Shown here: positions 1 to 8,381 of the stretch, one piece after another | Numbering within the stretch: position 1 is the first letter of the stretch | How the letters are laid out: each line of letters begins with the position of its first letter | The notes under the pieces: model-generated | Databases searched by the model: none | Seen by the model: only the letters and a program-made list of their open reading frames with translations | What the model was told of the DNA's origin: nothing | Made by a program: the position numbers and the translations under genes | From: Streptomyces chartreusis NRRL 3882 | GTDB lineage: Bacteria; Actinomycetota; Actinomycetes; Streptomycetales; Streptomycetaceae | Direction of reading: 5' to 3' | DNA length: 64,000 bases | Assembly: GCF_900236475.1 (NCBI RefSeq) | Contig: NZ_LT963352.1 | Coordinates: 2,480,001-2,544,000 of the forward strand

Positions 1-763
1 TGTCGTAGAGGAGGTGTGCCTCGATGACCTCCAGGCCCTTGTTGACGAGGGTCGCGGAGTTGATCGTGATGACCGGGCCCATGGCCCAGGTGGGGTGCGC
101 GAGGGCGTCGTCGACGGTGACGTGGGCAAGCTCCGCCTTCGTCCGGCCGCGGAAGGGGCCTCCGGAGGCGGTGACGACCAGCTTGCGGACGTCGGCGCGG
201 GTGCCGGCGGCCAGGGCCTGGAAGAGGGCGGCGTGCTCGGAGTCGACCGGGATGATCTGCCCGGGCTTGGCGAGGGCCTTGACCAGCGGGCCGCCCACGA
301 TGAGCGACTCCTTGTTGGCGAGCGCGAGGGTGCGGCCCGCCTCCAGGGCGGCCAGGGTCGGGGCGAGGCCGATGGAGCCGGTGACGCCGTTCAGGACGGT
401 GTGGCAGTCGGACGCCGCCAGCTGCGTGGCCGCGTCCGGGCCGGCGAGGATCTCGGGGAGCGGCTCGCCGGTGCCGTACTGCGCGGTGAGCGCCTCGCGC
501 AGGGCCGGTACGACGTCCTCGCGGGCGACCGCGACGGTGCGCACGCGCAGCCGGTACGCCTGCTCGGCGAGGAGGGCGACCCGGCCGCCGTTGGCGGACA
601 GGCCGGTGACCCGGAACCGGTCGGGGTTGCGCAGCACGAGGTCGATGGCCTGGGTGCCGATGGACCCGGTGGAGCCGAGGATCACCACGTCCTTCGGGCC
701 GTCTCCCGCTACAGGGTCGTAGACGAGGTGGGGATCGGCGAGGGGGGCTGGACTGTCGCTCAT
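1..763 (-). CDS. dxr: 1-deoxy-D-xylulose 5-phosphate reductoisomerase, 3' end cut by window
   Basis: Converts 1-deoxy-D-xylulose 5-phosphate to 2-C-methyl-D-erythritol 4-phosphate with NADPH, the first committed step of the cytosolic MEP isoprenoid pathway. The 254 residues visible begin with a short acidic leader and then the Rossmann dinucleotide loop [10 protein letters not shown]. They continue with NKESLIVGG, the metal/substrate region [20 protein letters not shown] and the helix [20 protein letters not shown], all diagnostic of Dxr. The start is the ATG at 763-761. The family is usually about 390-420 aa, so roughly the last 150 residues lie outside the window. The next gene upstream is the acyl-CoA dehydrogenase on the same strand, 95 bases away; the two need not be co-transcribed. 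Confidence 0.96.
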   Translation of the reverse strand, partial: MSDSPAPLADPHLVYDPVAGDGPKDVVILGSTGSIGTQAIDLVLRNPDRFRVTGLSANGGRVALLAEQAYRLRVRTVAVAREDVVPALREALTAQYGTGEPLPEILAGPDAATQLAASDCHTVLNGVTGSIGLAPTLAALEAGRTLALANKESLIVGGPLVKALAKPGQIIPVDSEHAALFQALAAGTRADVRKLVVTASGGPFRGRTKAELAHVTVDDALAHPTWAMGPVITINSATLVNKGLEVIEAHLLYD

Positions 764-858
764 TGCTCCATTGTTGCCGTAAGGGCCGTGTGTGAGGACA
801 GCGCATCCCCTTCACGGGGGCGCGCGCCGTATGGGCCCGCGCCCCTGTGGAGGCCGTG

Positions 859-2799
859 TTACCGGATCGGCCGGTGGACGTTCTCCTTCTGGGACGGTCC
901 CGGTGTCGCGTCCGCGATCCACGGTCCCTCGCCCGACGGGTCGACGATGCCGTGCTCCAGCCACTCGTACGTGCCCGACAGGACGCCCTTGACGACCTTG
1001 CGGTCGAGGTCGTCGGTGTTGGTCCACAGGCGGTTGAAGAGCTCCTCGATCCTGATGCGGGACTGGCGGCAGAAGACGTCGGCCAGCTGGTAGGCCTCGC
1101 GGCCGTGGTCGCCCTGGCTGCGCAGCAGCTCGGCCCGTACGCAGGCCGCGCTCATGGCGAACAGTTCGGCGCCGATGTCGACGATCCGGCCGAGGAAGCC
1201 CTGCTTGGACTCCATCCGGCCCTGCCAGCGGGACATGGCGTAGAAGGTGGAGCGGGCGAGCTTGCGGGCGGTGCGCTCGACGTAGCGCAGATGCCCGGAG
1301 AGGTCCACGCCGTGTTTGAACTCGCCGTACGTCGCCGGGAGCTGGCCGGGGCCGGCGACCAGCTTGGGCAGCCACTTGGCGTAGAAGACGCCCGCGTTGG
1401 CGCCGGCTCGGGCCTTCTCCCCCAGGGACTTCTCGGGGTCGATGAGGTCGCCGGCGACCGAGAGGTGGGCGTCGACGGCCTCGCGGGCGATGAGGAGGTG
1501 CATGATCTCCGTGGAGCCCTCGAAGATGCGGTTGATCCGCAGGTCGCGCAGGAGCTGCTCGGCGGGGACGCCGCGCTCGCCGCGGGCCCGGAGGGACTCG
1601 GCCGTCTCGAAGCCGCGGCCGCCGCGGATCTGGACGAGTTCGTCGGCCATCGTCCACGCCATCTCCGAGGCGTACAACTTGGCGAGGGCGCCTTCGATGC
1701 GGATGTCGTTGCGGTCCTCGTCGGCCATCTGCGAGGCCAGGTCCGTCACGGCCTCCAGGGCGAAGGTGGTGGCCGCGATGAAGGAGATCTTGGAGCCGAC
1801 CGCCTCGTGGTGCGCGACGGGCTTGCCCCACTGCTCGCGGGCCGCCGACCACTCCCGGGCGATCTTCAGGCACCACTTGCCGGCCGCGACGCAGGAGGCG
1901 GGCAGGGAGAGCCGTCCGGTGTTGAGCGTGGTCAGGGCGATCTTCAGGCCCTGACCCTCCTCGCCGACGCGGTTGGCGGCCGGGACGCGGACCTGGTGGA
2001 AGCGGGTGACGCCGTTCTCGATGCCGCGCAGGCCCATGAAGGCGTTGCGGTTCTCGACGGTGACGCCGGGCGAGTTGGTCTCCACGACGAAGGCGGTGAT
2101 GCCGCCCTTGTGGCCCTCGCTCCTCGGGACCCGGGCCATGACGACCAGCAGGTCGGCGACGACGCCGTTGGTGGTCCACAGCTTCACGCCGTCGAGGACG
2201 TAGTCGTCCCCGTCGGGCACGGCGGTGGTGGCGAGGCGGGCCGGGTCGGAGCCGACGTCGGGCTCGGTGAGGAGGAAGGCGCTGATGTCCGTGCGCGCGC
2301 AGCGCGGCAGGAAGCGCTCCTTCTGTTCCTGCGTGCCGAACAGCTTCAGCGGCTGCGGCACGCCGATCGACTGGTGTGCGGAGAGCAGCACGCCGATCGC
2401 CGGGCTTGCGGAGCCGGCCAGCGAGAGGGCCTTGTTGTAGTACACCTGGGTGAGGCCGAGCCCGCCGTACTTGGTGTCGATCTTCATGCCGAAGGCGCCG
2501 AGCTCCTTCAGCCCGTCGATCACCTCGTCGGGGATCCGGGCCTCGCGCTCGATCAGCGCCCCGTCGACCTTCGTCTCGACGAAGTCGCGGAGCTTGGCGA
2601 GGAACTCCTCGCCGCGCTGGGCCGCCTCGTCGGCCGGGAGGGGGTGGGGGTGGATGAGGTCGAGCCGGAAGCGGCCGAGGAAGAGCTCCTTGGCGAAGCT
2701 GGGCTTGCGCCAGTGCTGTTCCCGGGCGGCCTCCGCCACCTCACGGGCCTCCCGCTCGGTGACGGCGGGACGGGAAGAGGGGGTGGTGGAAGCGGACAT
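859..2799 (-). CDS. Acyl-CoA dehydrogenase (large, FadE/VLCAD-like)
   Basis: FAD-dependent alpha,beta-dehydrogenation of acyl-CoA thioesters, the first step of beta-oxidation. At 646 aa it is much longer than short/medium-chain enzymes (about 380 aa) and resembles the very-long-chain/ACAD9-like class with an extra C-terminal helical domain. Visible family features are the LLTEPDVGSDP flavin-binding segment, GVKLWTTNG, the RNRIFEGSTEIM-like motif (here INRIFEGSTEIMHLLIARE) and a C-terminal region of about 180 residues after it. I start it at the ATG 2799 (MSASTTPSS); an in-frame ATG at 2820 adds seven unlikely residues. An imperfect inverted repeat (2846-2865) sits upstream. The chain length of the substrate cannot be read from the sequence. 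Confidence 0.92.
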   Translation of the reverse strand: MSASTTPSSRPAVTEREAREVAEAAREQHWRKPSFAKELFLGRFRLDLIHPHPLPADEAAQRGEEFLAKLRDFVETKVDGALIEREARIPDEVIDGLKELGAFGMKIDTKYGGLGLTQVYYNKALSLAGSASPAIGVLLSAHQSIGVPQPLKLFGTQEQKERFLPRCARTDISAFLLTEPDVGSDPARLATTAVPDGDDYVLDGVKLWTTNGVVADLLVVMARVPRSEGHKGGITAFVVETNSPGVTVENRNAFMGLRGIENGVTRFHQVRVPAANRVGEEGQGLKIALTTLNTGRLSLPASCVAAGKWCLKIAREWSAAREQWGKPVAHHEAVGSKISFIAATTFALEAVTDLASQMADEDRNDIRIEGALAKLYASEMAWTMADELVQIRGGRGFETAESLRARGERGVPAEQLLRDLRINRIFEGSTEIMHLLIAREAVDAHLSVAGDLIDPEKSLGEKARAGANAGVFYAKWLPKLVAGPGQLPATYGEFKHGVDLSGHLRYVERTARKLARSTFYAMSRWQGRMESKQGFLGRIVDIGAELFAMSAACVRAELLRSQGDHGREAYQLADVFCRQSRIRIEELFNRLWTNTDDLDRKVVKGVLSGTYEWLEHGIVDPSGEGPWIADATPGPSQKENVHRPIR

Positions 2800-2845
2800 G
2801 AGGGCCACCTCGCCGCACATAGGGATGTTGAGGACCGTACGTTAC

Positions 2846-2865
2846 CGATCAGTGCTACTGGATCG
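2846..2865. promoter_or_regulatory. Inverted repeat upstream of acyl-CoA dehydrogenase
   Basis: CGATCAGT and ACTGGATCG flank a 3-base centre, giving an imperfect dyad 47 bases upstream of the dehydrogenase start. The position and size suit a TetR/GntR-type operator for fatty-acid genes, but no regulator is encoded beside it, so this is only a candidate. Confidence 0.3.
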
Positions 2866-3024
2866 TTGGTACCCGAAACCGGACGCTTCCACCAGTCCTC
2901 GCGCGTCCGTTCAGCCGAAGGGAGCGGGGCGCCCCCGGACTTGTCGGGGGCCTGCCGACGGTGTTGCATCGAGGTGCCTTCCCGGGAACGGCCCGCCCTG
3001 GGTGCGCCGCACCGGAATTCCGTA

Positions 3025-3038
3025 TCGAAGCGCTTCGA
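3025..3038. promoter_or_regulatory. LacI-type operator 1, TCGAAGCGCTTCGA
   Basis: A perfect 14-bp palindrome with the central CG step usual for LacI/GalR operators. It lies just upstream of the putative -35 of the regulator gene. The same word recurs at 18705-18718 and 18864-18877, and a near copy is at 3114-3127, so it is the likely binding site of the adjacent LacI protein (autoregulation). Confidence 0.8.
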
Positions 3039-3045
3039 CAACCTA

Positions 3046-3074
3046 TGGACACGTACTCCCGCTGGAGCTACTGT
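3046..3074 (+). promoter_or_regulatory. Putative promoter of the LacI regulator/GH31 operon
   Basis: TGGACA (3046-3051) and TACTGT (3069-3074) are separated by 17 bases and resemble the major vegetative sigma factor consensus. Operators lie on both sides, at 3025-3038 and 3114-3127. Confidence 0.5.
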
Positions 3075-3113
3075 CGAACCACCCTCACCCACGCACATCA
3101 GCAATGCGCATTG

Positions 3114-3127
3114 TCGAAGCGCTTCAC
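3114..3127. promoter_or_regulatory. LacI-type operator 2 (one arm imperfect)
   Basis: Contains the invariant core GAAGCGCTTC with one outer arm degenerate (TC on the left, AC on the right), within a wider TTGT...ACAA dyad. It is 89 bp, centre to centre, from operator 1 and 17 bases before the regulator start codon, where a bound repressor would block transcription or cover the leader. Confidence 0.7.
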
Positions 3128-3144
3128 AAAGCTTGGAGAGCTGG

Positions 3145-4158
3145 ATGGTCACCCTCGCCGAGGTCGCCCAGCACGCCGGAGTCTCGGCGAGCACGGTGAG
3201 CTATGTCCTCAGCGGCAAGCGGTCCATCTCCGCGAACACCCGGCAGCGGGTCGAGCGGAGCATCCGCGAGCTCGGGTACCACCCGAACGCCGGGGCCCGT
3301 GCCCTGGCCAGCAGCAGGTCGAACATCATCGCGCTGATGGTCCCGCTGCGCACGGACATGTACGTGCCCGTGATGATGGAGATCGCCATCGCGGTGGCCA
3401 CCGCCGCGCGGACGCACGGATACGACGTGCTGCTGCTCACCGGCGAGGAGGGCCCGGACGCGGTGCGCCGCGTCGCCGGGAGCGGGCTCGCCGACGGGAT
3501 GATCCTGATGGACGTCGAACTCGACGACGAGCGGCTGCCCCTGCTGCGTGCGACGGACCAGCCGTCCGTGCTGATCGGGCTGCCCGCCGACACCACCGGC
3601 CTGACCTGCGTCGACCTCGACTTCCGGGCGACGGGCGCGCTGTGCGTGGAGCACCTGGCGAAGCAGGGGCACCAGGACATCGCTGTCATCGGCGAGGCCC
3701 CGGCCGTCTACGAGCGGCACACGGGCTTCGCCGAGCGCACCCTCGACGGGCTCCGGTCCCGCTCCCGGGAGCTGGGCGTGCGGCTGCTGCACCGGCCGTG
3801 CGACGGCGGGTACGACGCGATGGCCGTGACGCTCGCCCGGATCCTCGACGAACGCCCGGGGACCACGGGGATCATCGTGCAGAACGAGTCGGCGGTCGAG
3901 CCGCTGCTCGCGCTGCTGCGGCAGCAGGGCCGGGCCGTGCCGGAGGACGTGTCGGTGGTCGCGATCTGCCCCGACCAGGTCGCGACGCAGGCATCGGTGC
4001 GGCTCACGTCGGTCGCCCTCCCCGCGCAGGAGATGGGCCGGCACGCCGTGGAACACCTGGTCGCCAAGTTCGAGGGGCGCGGCAGCGACGAGGTCGTGCT
4101 GATCGCGCCGGAGCTGACGGTCCGGGGCAGCACGGGACCGGCGCCCGCCCGGCCGTAG
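3145..4158 (+). CDS. LacI-family transcriptional regulator of the xyloglucan locus
   Basis: A 337-residue LacI/GalR repressor. The N-terminal helix-turn-helix is VTLAEVAQHAGVSASTVSYVLSG (residues 2-24), followed by the hinge helix region (YHPNAGARALASSRS, about 46-60) and a periplasmic-binding-protein-like sensor domain to the end. The ATG at 3145 follows a GGAG ribosome site. Two copies of a palindromic operator with core GAAGCGCTTC precede it, and two more lie in front of the sugar ABC operon and the GH3 gene, so it probably represses all of them and itself. The GH31 gene follows on the same strand after 103 bases. The inducer is inferred to be a xyloglucan oligosaccharide because of the neighbours; it cannot be seen in the sequence. 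Confidence 0.93.
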   Translation: MVTLAEVAQHAGVSASTVSYVLSGKRSISANTRQRVERSIRELGYHPNAGARALASSRSNIIALMVPLRTDMYVPVMMEIAIAVATAARTHGYDVLLLTGEEGPDAVRRVAGSGLADGMILMDVELDDERLPLLRATDQPSVLIGLPADTTGLTCVDLDFRATGALCVEHLAKQGHQDIAVIGEAPAVYERHTGFAERTLDGLRSRSRELGVRLLHRPCDGGYDAMAVTLARILDERPGTTGIIVQNESAVEPLLALLRQQGRAVPEDVSVVAICPDQVATQASVRLTSVALPAQEMGRHAVEHLVAKFEGRGSDEVVLIAPELTVRGSTGPAPARP

Positions 4159-4261
4159 GCACACCCCTTCTCCCGCTCCCCGACCACCGCCCTCCTCCCC
4201 GGGCACCCCCATGTCCGCACACCTCTGTCTGCACTCCCTCAGGAGCACAGGAGCCCGCCAC

Positions 4262-6304
4262 GTGAATCAGCCTGCTGAAACCCAGCCCCAGGTGAGTCTG
4301 GCGCAGTCCTCCCCCACCGTCGGCACGTTCCGTGAGCGGGGCGGCGCGCTGGAGTGGAGCGGCCGTCAGGAGACCGTACGGATCGAGCCGTGGGGCCCGG
4401 ACGCGGTCCGGGTGCGGGCCCGGCTCGGCGGCCCGGTGCTCGAAGGGCTCCCGGGCGCACTCCTCGACGAGGCCCCCGCCACGCCGTCCACGGTGAAGAT
4501 CGAGGACGGGCGCGGGCAGCTGACCGTCGGCGCGCTCACCGTCGAGGTGACCGCCGAGGGCCTGGTCCGCTTCCTGCGGACGGACGACTCCGCCGAGCTG
4601 CTCGCCGAGGACCGCGCCCACTTCTGGTGGCCCGGGTCCCGCCTCTACACGGCCGTCGGCAACGGCCACCACCGCCTGGAGCAGCGCTTCGCCGCGTACG
4701 ACGACGAGAAGCTGTACGGCCTCGGGCAGCACCAGCACGGGCGCCTGGACCAGAAGGGACTGGTCCTCGACCTGGTCCAGCGCAACGCCGAGGTCGGCAT
4801 CCCGGTGCTGACCTCCAGCCGCGGCTACACCCTGCTGTGGAACAACCCGGCGATCGGGCGCGTGGAGCTGGCGCACAACGGCACGCGGTGGGTCGCCGAC
4901 TCGGCCCGGCAGATCGACTACTGGATCACGGCGGGCGACCCGGCCACCGCCCAGCGCCGCTACAGCGCGGTGACCGGCCGGACGCCGATGCTGCCGGAGT
5001 GGGCGGCGGGCTTCTGGCAGTGCAAGCTGCGCTACCGCACGCAGGACGAACTCATGGCGGTGGCCCGCGAGTACAAGCGGCGCGGCCTGCCCATCTCGGC
5101 GATCGTCTGCGACTTCTTCCACTGGACGCACCTGGGCGACTGGAAGTTCGACCTCAAGGAGTGGCCGGACCCGGCGGCGATGGTGCGGGAGCTGGACGAG
5201 CTCGGCATCAAGCTGGTGGTGAGCGTCTGGCCCTCGGTGTCGCCGCTCAGCGAGAACCACCCGGTCCTGGAGCAGCGCGGCTGGTTCATCGGCACCCAGT
5301 ACGGCCCGATGGCGCACGCCGACTGGCCCGACAAGGAGGTGGCGTCCACGGTCCAGGTGGCCTTCTACGACGCCACCAACCCGGACGCACGGGAGTTCGT
5401 GTGGTCGAAGGTGAAGGAGAACTACCTCGACCCGTACGGCATCACGGCATTCTGGCTGGACGCCTGCGAGCCGGAGCTGAAGCCGGGCTTCCAGGAGAAC
5501 CTGCGCTACTGGGCGGGCCCCGGCCTGGAGGTCGGCAACATGTACCCGGCCGAGAACGCCCGCACGTTCTACGAGGGCCTCGTCGCCACCGGCGAGGAGG
5601 AGGTCGTCAGCCTCAACCGCTCGGCGTGGGCGGGCAGCCAGCGCTACGGCGCCGCCCTGTGGTCCGGGGACATCGGCACCGACTTCCCGACCCTGCGCCG
5701 CCAGATCGCGGCCGGCCTCAACACCGCGCTGTCGGGCATCCCGTGGTGGAACACCGACATCGGCGGCTTCCACGGCGGCGACCCGGACGACCCGGCGTAC
5801 CGGGAGGTGATGGTCCGCTGGTTCCAGTTCGGCGCGCTGTCCCCGCTGATGCGTCTGCACGGCTTCCGCGACCCGGGCATGCCGCTGGGCCCGGAGATGA
5901 CCGGCGGCCCGAACGAGGTGTGGTCGTACGGCGAGGAGGCCGGGGCCGTCCTGGAGAAGTACCTGCGGCTGCGCGAGCGCCTGAAGCCGTACGTCCTGCG
6001 TGTCATGCGCGAGGCCCACGAGGAGGGCCTGCCGGTGATGCGGCCGCTGTTCCTGGAGTTCCCGGACGACCAGGCCACCTGGTCGGTCGACGACTCCTAC
6101 CTCTTCGGCCCCGACCTGCTGGTCGCCCCGGTGCTCACCGCCGGCGCCACCGCCCGCACGGCCTACCTCCCTGCGGGTGCGAGCTGGACGGACGCGTGGA
6201 CGGGTGAGACGTACGAGGGCGGTCGGTCCGTGACCGTCGACGCCCCGCTGGACCGCATCCCGCTGTTTCTGCGGGACGGGGCGCGGCTGCCCGTAGCGGA
6301 GTAG
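4262..6304 (+). CDS. GH31 alpha-xylosidase (YicI-like), cytoplasmic
   Basis: A 680-aa glycoside hydrolase family 31 enzyme. The N-terminal beta-sandwich (about 1-240) is followed by the catalytic barrel: TPMLPEWAAGFWQCKLRY, nucleophile Asp400 in FWLDACEPE, acid/base Asp470 in LWSGDIGTDF, and the substrate loop IPWWNTDIGGFHGG. The FWLDACEPE type and the WQCK segment are typical of the alpha-xylosidase branch (YicI) rather than alpha-glucosidases. There is no signal peptide, so it acts on imported oligosaccharides, removing the non-reducing xylosyl branch. The GTG at 4262 is preceded by an AGGAGC-type site; no ATG fits better. It is probably co-transcribed with the LacI gene and ends at a strong hairpin (6312-6356). 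Confidence 0.9.
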   Translation: MNQPAETQPQVSLAQSSPTVGTFRERGGALEWSGRQETVRIEPWGPDAVRVRARLGGPVLEGLPGALLDEAPATPSTVKIEDGRGQLTVGALTVEVTAEGLVRFLRTDDSAELLAEDRAHFWWPGSRLYTAVGNGHHRLEQRFAAYDDEKLYGLGQHQHGRLDQKGLVLDLVQRNAEVGIPVLTSSRGYTLLWNNPAIGRVELAHNGTRWVADSARQIDYWITAGDPATAQRRYSAVTGRTPMLPEWAAGFWQCKLRYRTQDELMAVAREYKRRGLPISAIVCDFFHWTHLGDWKFDLKEWPDPAAMVRELDELGIKLVVSVWPSVSPLSENHPVLEQRGWFIGTQYGPMAHADWPDKEVASTVQVAFYDATNPDAREFVWSKVKENYLDPYGITAFWLDACEPELKPGFQENLRYWAGPGLEVGNMYPAENARTFYEGLVATGEEEVVSLNRSAWAGSQRYGAALWSGDIGTDFPTLRRQIAAGLNTALSGIPWWNTDIGGFHGGDPDDPAYREVMVRWFQFGALSPLMRLHGFRDPGMPLGPEMTGGPNEVWSYGEEAGAVLEKYLRLRERLKPYVLRVMREAHEEGLPVMRPLFLEFPDDQATWSVDDSYLFGPDLLVAPVLTAGATARTAYLPAGASWTDAWTGETYEGGRSVTVDAPLDRIPLFLRDGARLPVAE

Positions 6305-6311
6305 CCGCGTC

Positions 6312-6356
6312 GGAAGGGGCGGCCGGATCGATGGAGGTCTTCCGGCCACCCCTTCC
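6312..6356 (+). terminator. Hairpin terminator after the GH31 gene
   Basis: Arms GGAAGGGG-GGCCGG (6312-6326) and CCGGCC-CCCCTTCC (6342-6356) pair almost perfectly with one single-base mismatch in the stem, followed by a pyrimidine-rich stretch. It would end the regulator-GH31 transcript before the sulfotransferase-like gene. Confidence 0.7.
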
Positions 6357-6414
6357 CCTTGTTCGGCCAACTTCCGTCCAGCGCAAGCGGGTTCGAGAGG
6401 ATAGGTTTCCCTGC

Positions 6415-7602
6415 GTGTCCACGTCTCCGCTCGCCCTCACGCTGGCGAATCTGTTGCTGCGGCCGGGCTTCGGCTCCCGTCGTGACCCGGACCGGATCTT
6501 CGACCGCATCGTGGTGGAGGCCGGTGAGGCGCCGGTGGACCGGGAGTTCGTCGACGGCTTCCGGTCGCTGCTGAGGTGGTGGGCGAAGGCCGATCGGCTG
6601 ACCCCGGTCGGCTGGCAGTCGGCGCAGGTGCACGTGCGCCGGCATCTCACCAACCGGGCCCGTGTCCTGCGGCTGATCGCCGAGCATCCGGAGATCGAGC
6701 GGGAGCCGATCGAGAAGCCGGTGTTCGTCGTGGGGCTGCCGCGCACCGCCACCACGGTCACGCACTCGGTGCTGTCGATCTCGGACGAGCACCGGTGTCC
6801 CCTGCTGTGGGAACTGCTCGGGCCCGACCTGGAGTTGCCGCCCCGGCAGCGGCGCGAGGCCATCACGGCCGGGCGCCGGCTGGTGCAGGGCACGAACCTC
6901 TTCGCACCGCGTTTCCGCGACATCCACGCGATGGCCGCCGAGGGCCCCGAGGAGTGCACCTTCGCGCTGCCGCACGCCCTGATGCCGTTCTCCCAGGCCC
7001 GCATCCCCGAGTACGAGACGTGGCACCGCGAGCGGGACTTCGTGGCCGACTACCGGTACCTCAAGCAGGTCTACCAGGTGCTCCAGTACGGCCGTCCGCG
7101 CCGCCGCTGGGTGCTGAAGTCCCCCATGCACCTGGAGAACCTGGACGCGCTGCGCACGGTGTTCCCCGACGCCACGATCGTGTGGTGCCACCGCGATCCG
7201 GTCACCGTCGTGGCGTCGTTCTGCTCGCTGATCGAGCACGGCATGGCCGTCAGCACCCGCCCGCTCGACCTGCCCGGCATCGGGGCGACCTGGCTGGGCC
7301 TGCTGAGCCGGGCCATGACACGCGGTCTCGCGGCCCGGGCCGCCATCCCGGCGGAGCAGCTGGTGGACGCCCCCTACTCCTGGCTCGGGTCCGACCCCGC
7401 CACCGGCGCCCCGAAGCTCTACGCGGCCGTCGGCGCCCCCTGGACCGAGGCCGACGCCGCCCGGCTCCCGGCCGCCGTAGCCCGCCCCAAGGGCGCCCGC
7501 AAGCACACCTACGACCTGTCCCGCTACGGCCTGAGCCGCGCCGACGTCGAGTCGGCGTTCGCCGAGTACGACGCGCTGCGGGCCGAGGTCGACCGCGCCT
7601 GA
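6415..7602 (+). CDS. Sulfotransferase-family protein
   Basis: A 395-residue protein with the PAPS 5'-phosphosulfate loop of sulfotransferases (FVVGLPRTATT, residues 104-114) and the later 3'-phosphate segment WCHRDPVTVVASFCSL, preceded by RRRWVLKSPMHLENLDAL. This matches the Sulfotransfer_3-like proteins common in actinobacteria, which move sulfate from PAPS to an unidentified hydroxyl. The GTG at 6415 is chosen because the homologous region begins at once after it (STSPLALTLANLLLRPG); the ribosome site is weak. It sits between the GH31 terminator and the convergent GH12 gene (28 bases away), so it is probably transcribed alone. Its acceptor and any link to sugar use are unknown. Confidence 0.8.
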   Translation: MSTSPLALTLANLLLRPGFGSRRDPDRIFDRIVVEAGEAPVDREFVDGFRSLLRWWAKADRLTPVGWQSAQVHVRRHLTNRARVLRLIAEHPEIEREPIEKPVFVVGLPRTATTVTHSVLSISDEHRCPLLWELLGPDLELPPRQRREAITAGRRLVQGTNLFAPRFRDIHAMAAEGPEECTFALPHALMPFSQARIPEYETWHRERDFVADYRYLKQVYQVLQYGRPRRRWVLKSPMHLENLDALRTVFPDATIVWCHRDPVTVVASFCSLIEHGMAVSTRPLDLPGIGATWLGLLSRAMTRGLAARAAIPAEQLVDAPYSWLGSDPATGAPKLYAAVGAPWTEADAARLPAAVARPKGARKHTYDLSRYGLSRADVESAFAEYDALRAEVDRA

Positions 7603-7630
7603 CGGCACGGCCGGCCCCGGCGCCCCGGAC

Positions 7631-8344
7631 TCAGCTGCTGCTGACCGTCAGGTTGTTGGTCGTGAAGTTCAGACCGCCGGACGACGAGGTGATCTCGTAG
7701 CCGAACTGCACGTCACCGATGGTCTCGTTGCCCATCCACTTCTTGGTGTCCTTGATCCACTTCAGGATCGGCAGGATGTTCACGGTGCCGGAACTGGAGT
7801 TGGAGGTGCGGATGAAGGAGAACACCTCGTTGGCGCCGTTGGTGCCCTTGAAGACGTTCCAGGAGTGGCCGCCGAGGCTGACGCTGCCCTGCGAGCTGCC
7901 GATCGGGCCGACGGGCCCGGTCTTGTTGACCCACAGCATGATCTCGTAGTCGTGGTCCGTGTCCCAGATGTCGTACGACGTGTTGTACGCGCCGGACGAC
8001 GGGACGCTGACGTTGTAGCTGCTGGACAGCGAGCCCAGCGAGGTGATCGACTTGTTGATCGCCTTGGTCTGGTTCGGGTAGGACTTGATGCCGCCGGTGT
8101 TGGGGTGGTTGGCCCACACGCCCCAGTTGGTGCCGGAGTTGGCCCAGATGCACTGGCTGCCGGCACCGGAGCCCCAGATGTTGTTGTAGAGCGTGTAGCC
8201 GTTCAGGTTGGTCTGGCCCCACTGGTCGCAGGAGTTCCAGACGGCGGCGGAGGCGGGGGCGGAGGCGAGACCGACGGTGGCACCGAGCGCGAGGGCCGGG
8301 GCCAGCAGGACCTTGGTGATCCTGCTCAGTGTGCTTGTTGCCAT
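7631..8344 (-). CDS. Secreted GH12 endo-beta-1,4-glucanase/xyloglucanase
   Basis: A 237-aa secreted enzyme of glycoside hydrolase family 12. A Sec signal peptide (charged start, hydrophobic 11-27, cleavage near ASA at 31-33) is followed by the family landmarks NLNGYTLYNNIWG, GVWANHP, nucleophile Glu134 in YEIMLWVN and acid/base Glu217 in FGYEITS. There is no cellulose-binding module. GH12 enzymes cut cellulose, mixed-linkage glucan or xyloglucan; the neighbours make xyloglucan the likeliest target. It is the last gene of the minus-strand operon, 37 bases after GH95. The ATG at 8344 has an AAGGGA ribosome site. Confidence 0.93.
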   Translation of the reverse strand: MATSTLSRITKVLLAPALALGATVGLASAPASAAVWNSCDQWGQTNLNGYTLYNNIWGSGAGSQCIWANSGTNWGVWANHPNTGGIKSYPNQTKAINKSITSLGSLSSSYNVSVPSSGAYNTSYDIWDTDHDYEIMLWVNKTGPVGPIGSSQGSVSLGGHSWNVFKGTNGANEVFSFIRTSNSSSGTVNILPILKWIKDTKKWMGNETIGDVQFGYEITSSSGGLNFTTNNLTVSSS

Positions 8345-8381
8345 GGTGTCCCTTCCATGGGTGGGGGGAGTTGCGGAGGGA

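Larger units (their letters stand above)
2800..3144. other. Divergent intergenic region between acyl-CoA dehydrogenase and LacI regulator
   Basis: 345 bases without a gene. It contains an inverted repeat at 2846-2865, a GC-rich hairpin at 2931-2951 (arms GCCCCCG/CGGGGGC), the regulator promoter at 3046-3074 and two LacI-type operators (3025-3038 and 3114-3127). These are listed separately. Confidence 0.7.

Noticed and set aside
2931..2951. Hairpin in the divergent region
   Set aside because: No transcript is expected to end here; GC-rich chance pairing is likely.
847..3144. Long upstream extension of the LacI reading frame
   Set aside because: The extension is antisense to the acyl-CoA dehydrogenase and shows no homology; the HTH and ribosome site fix the start at 3145.
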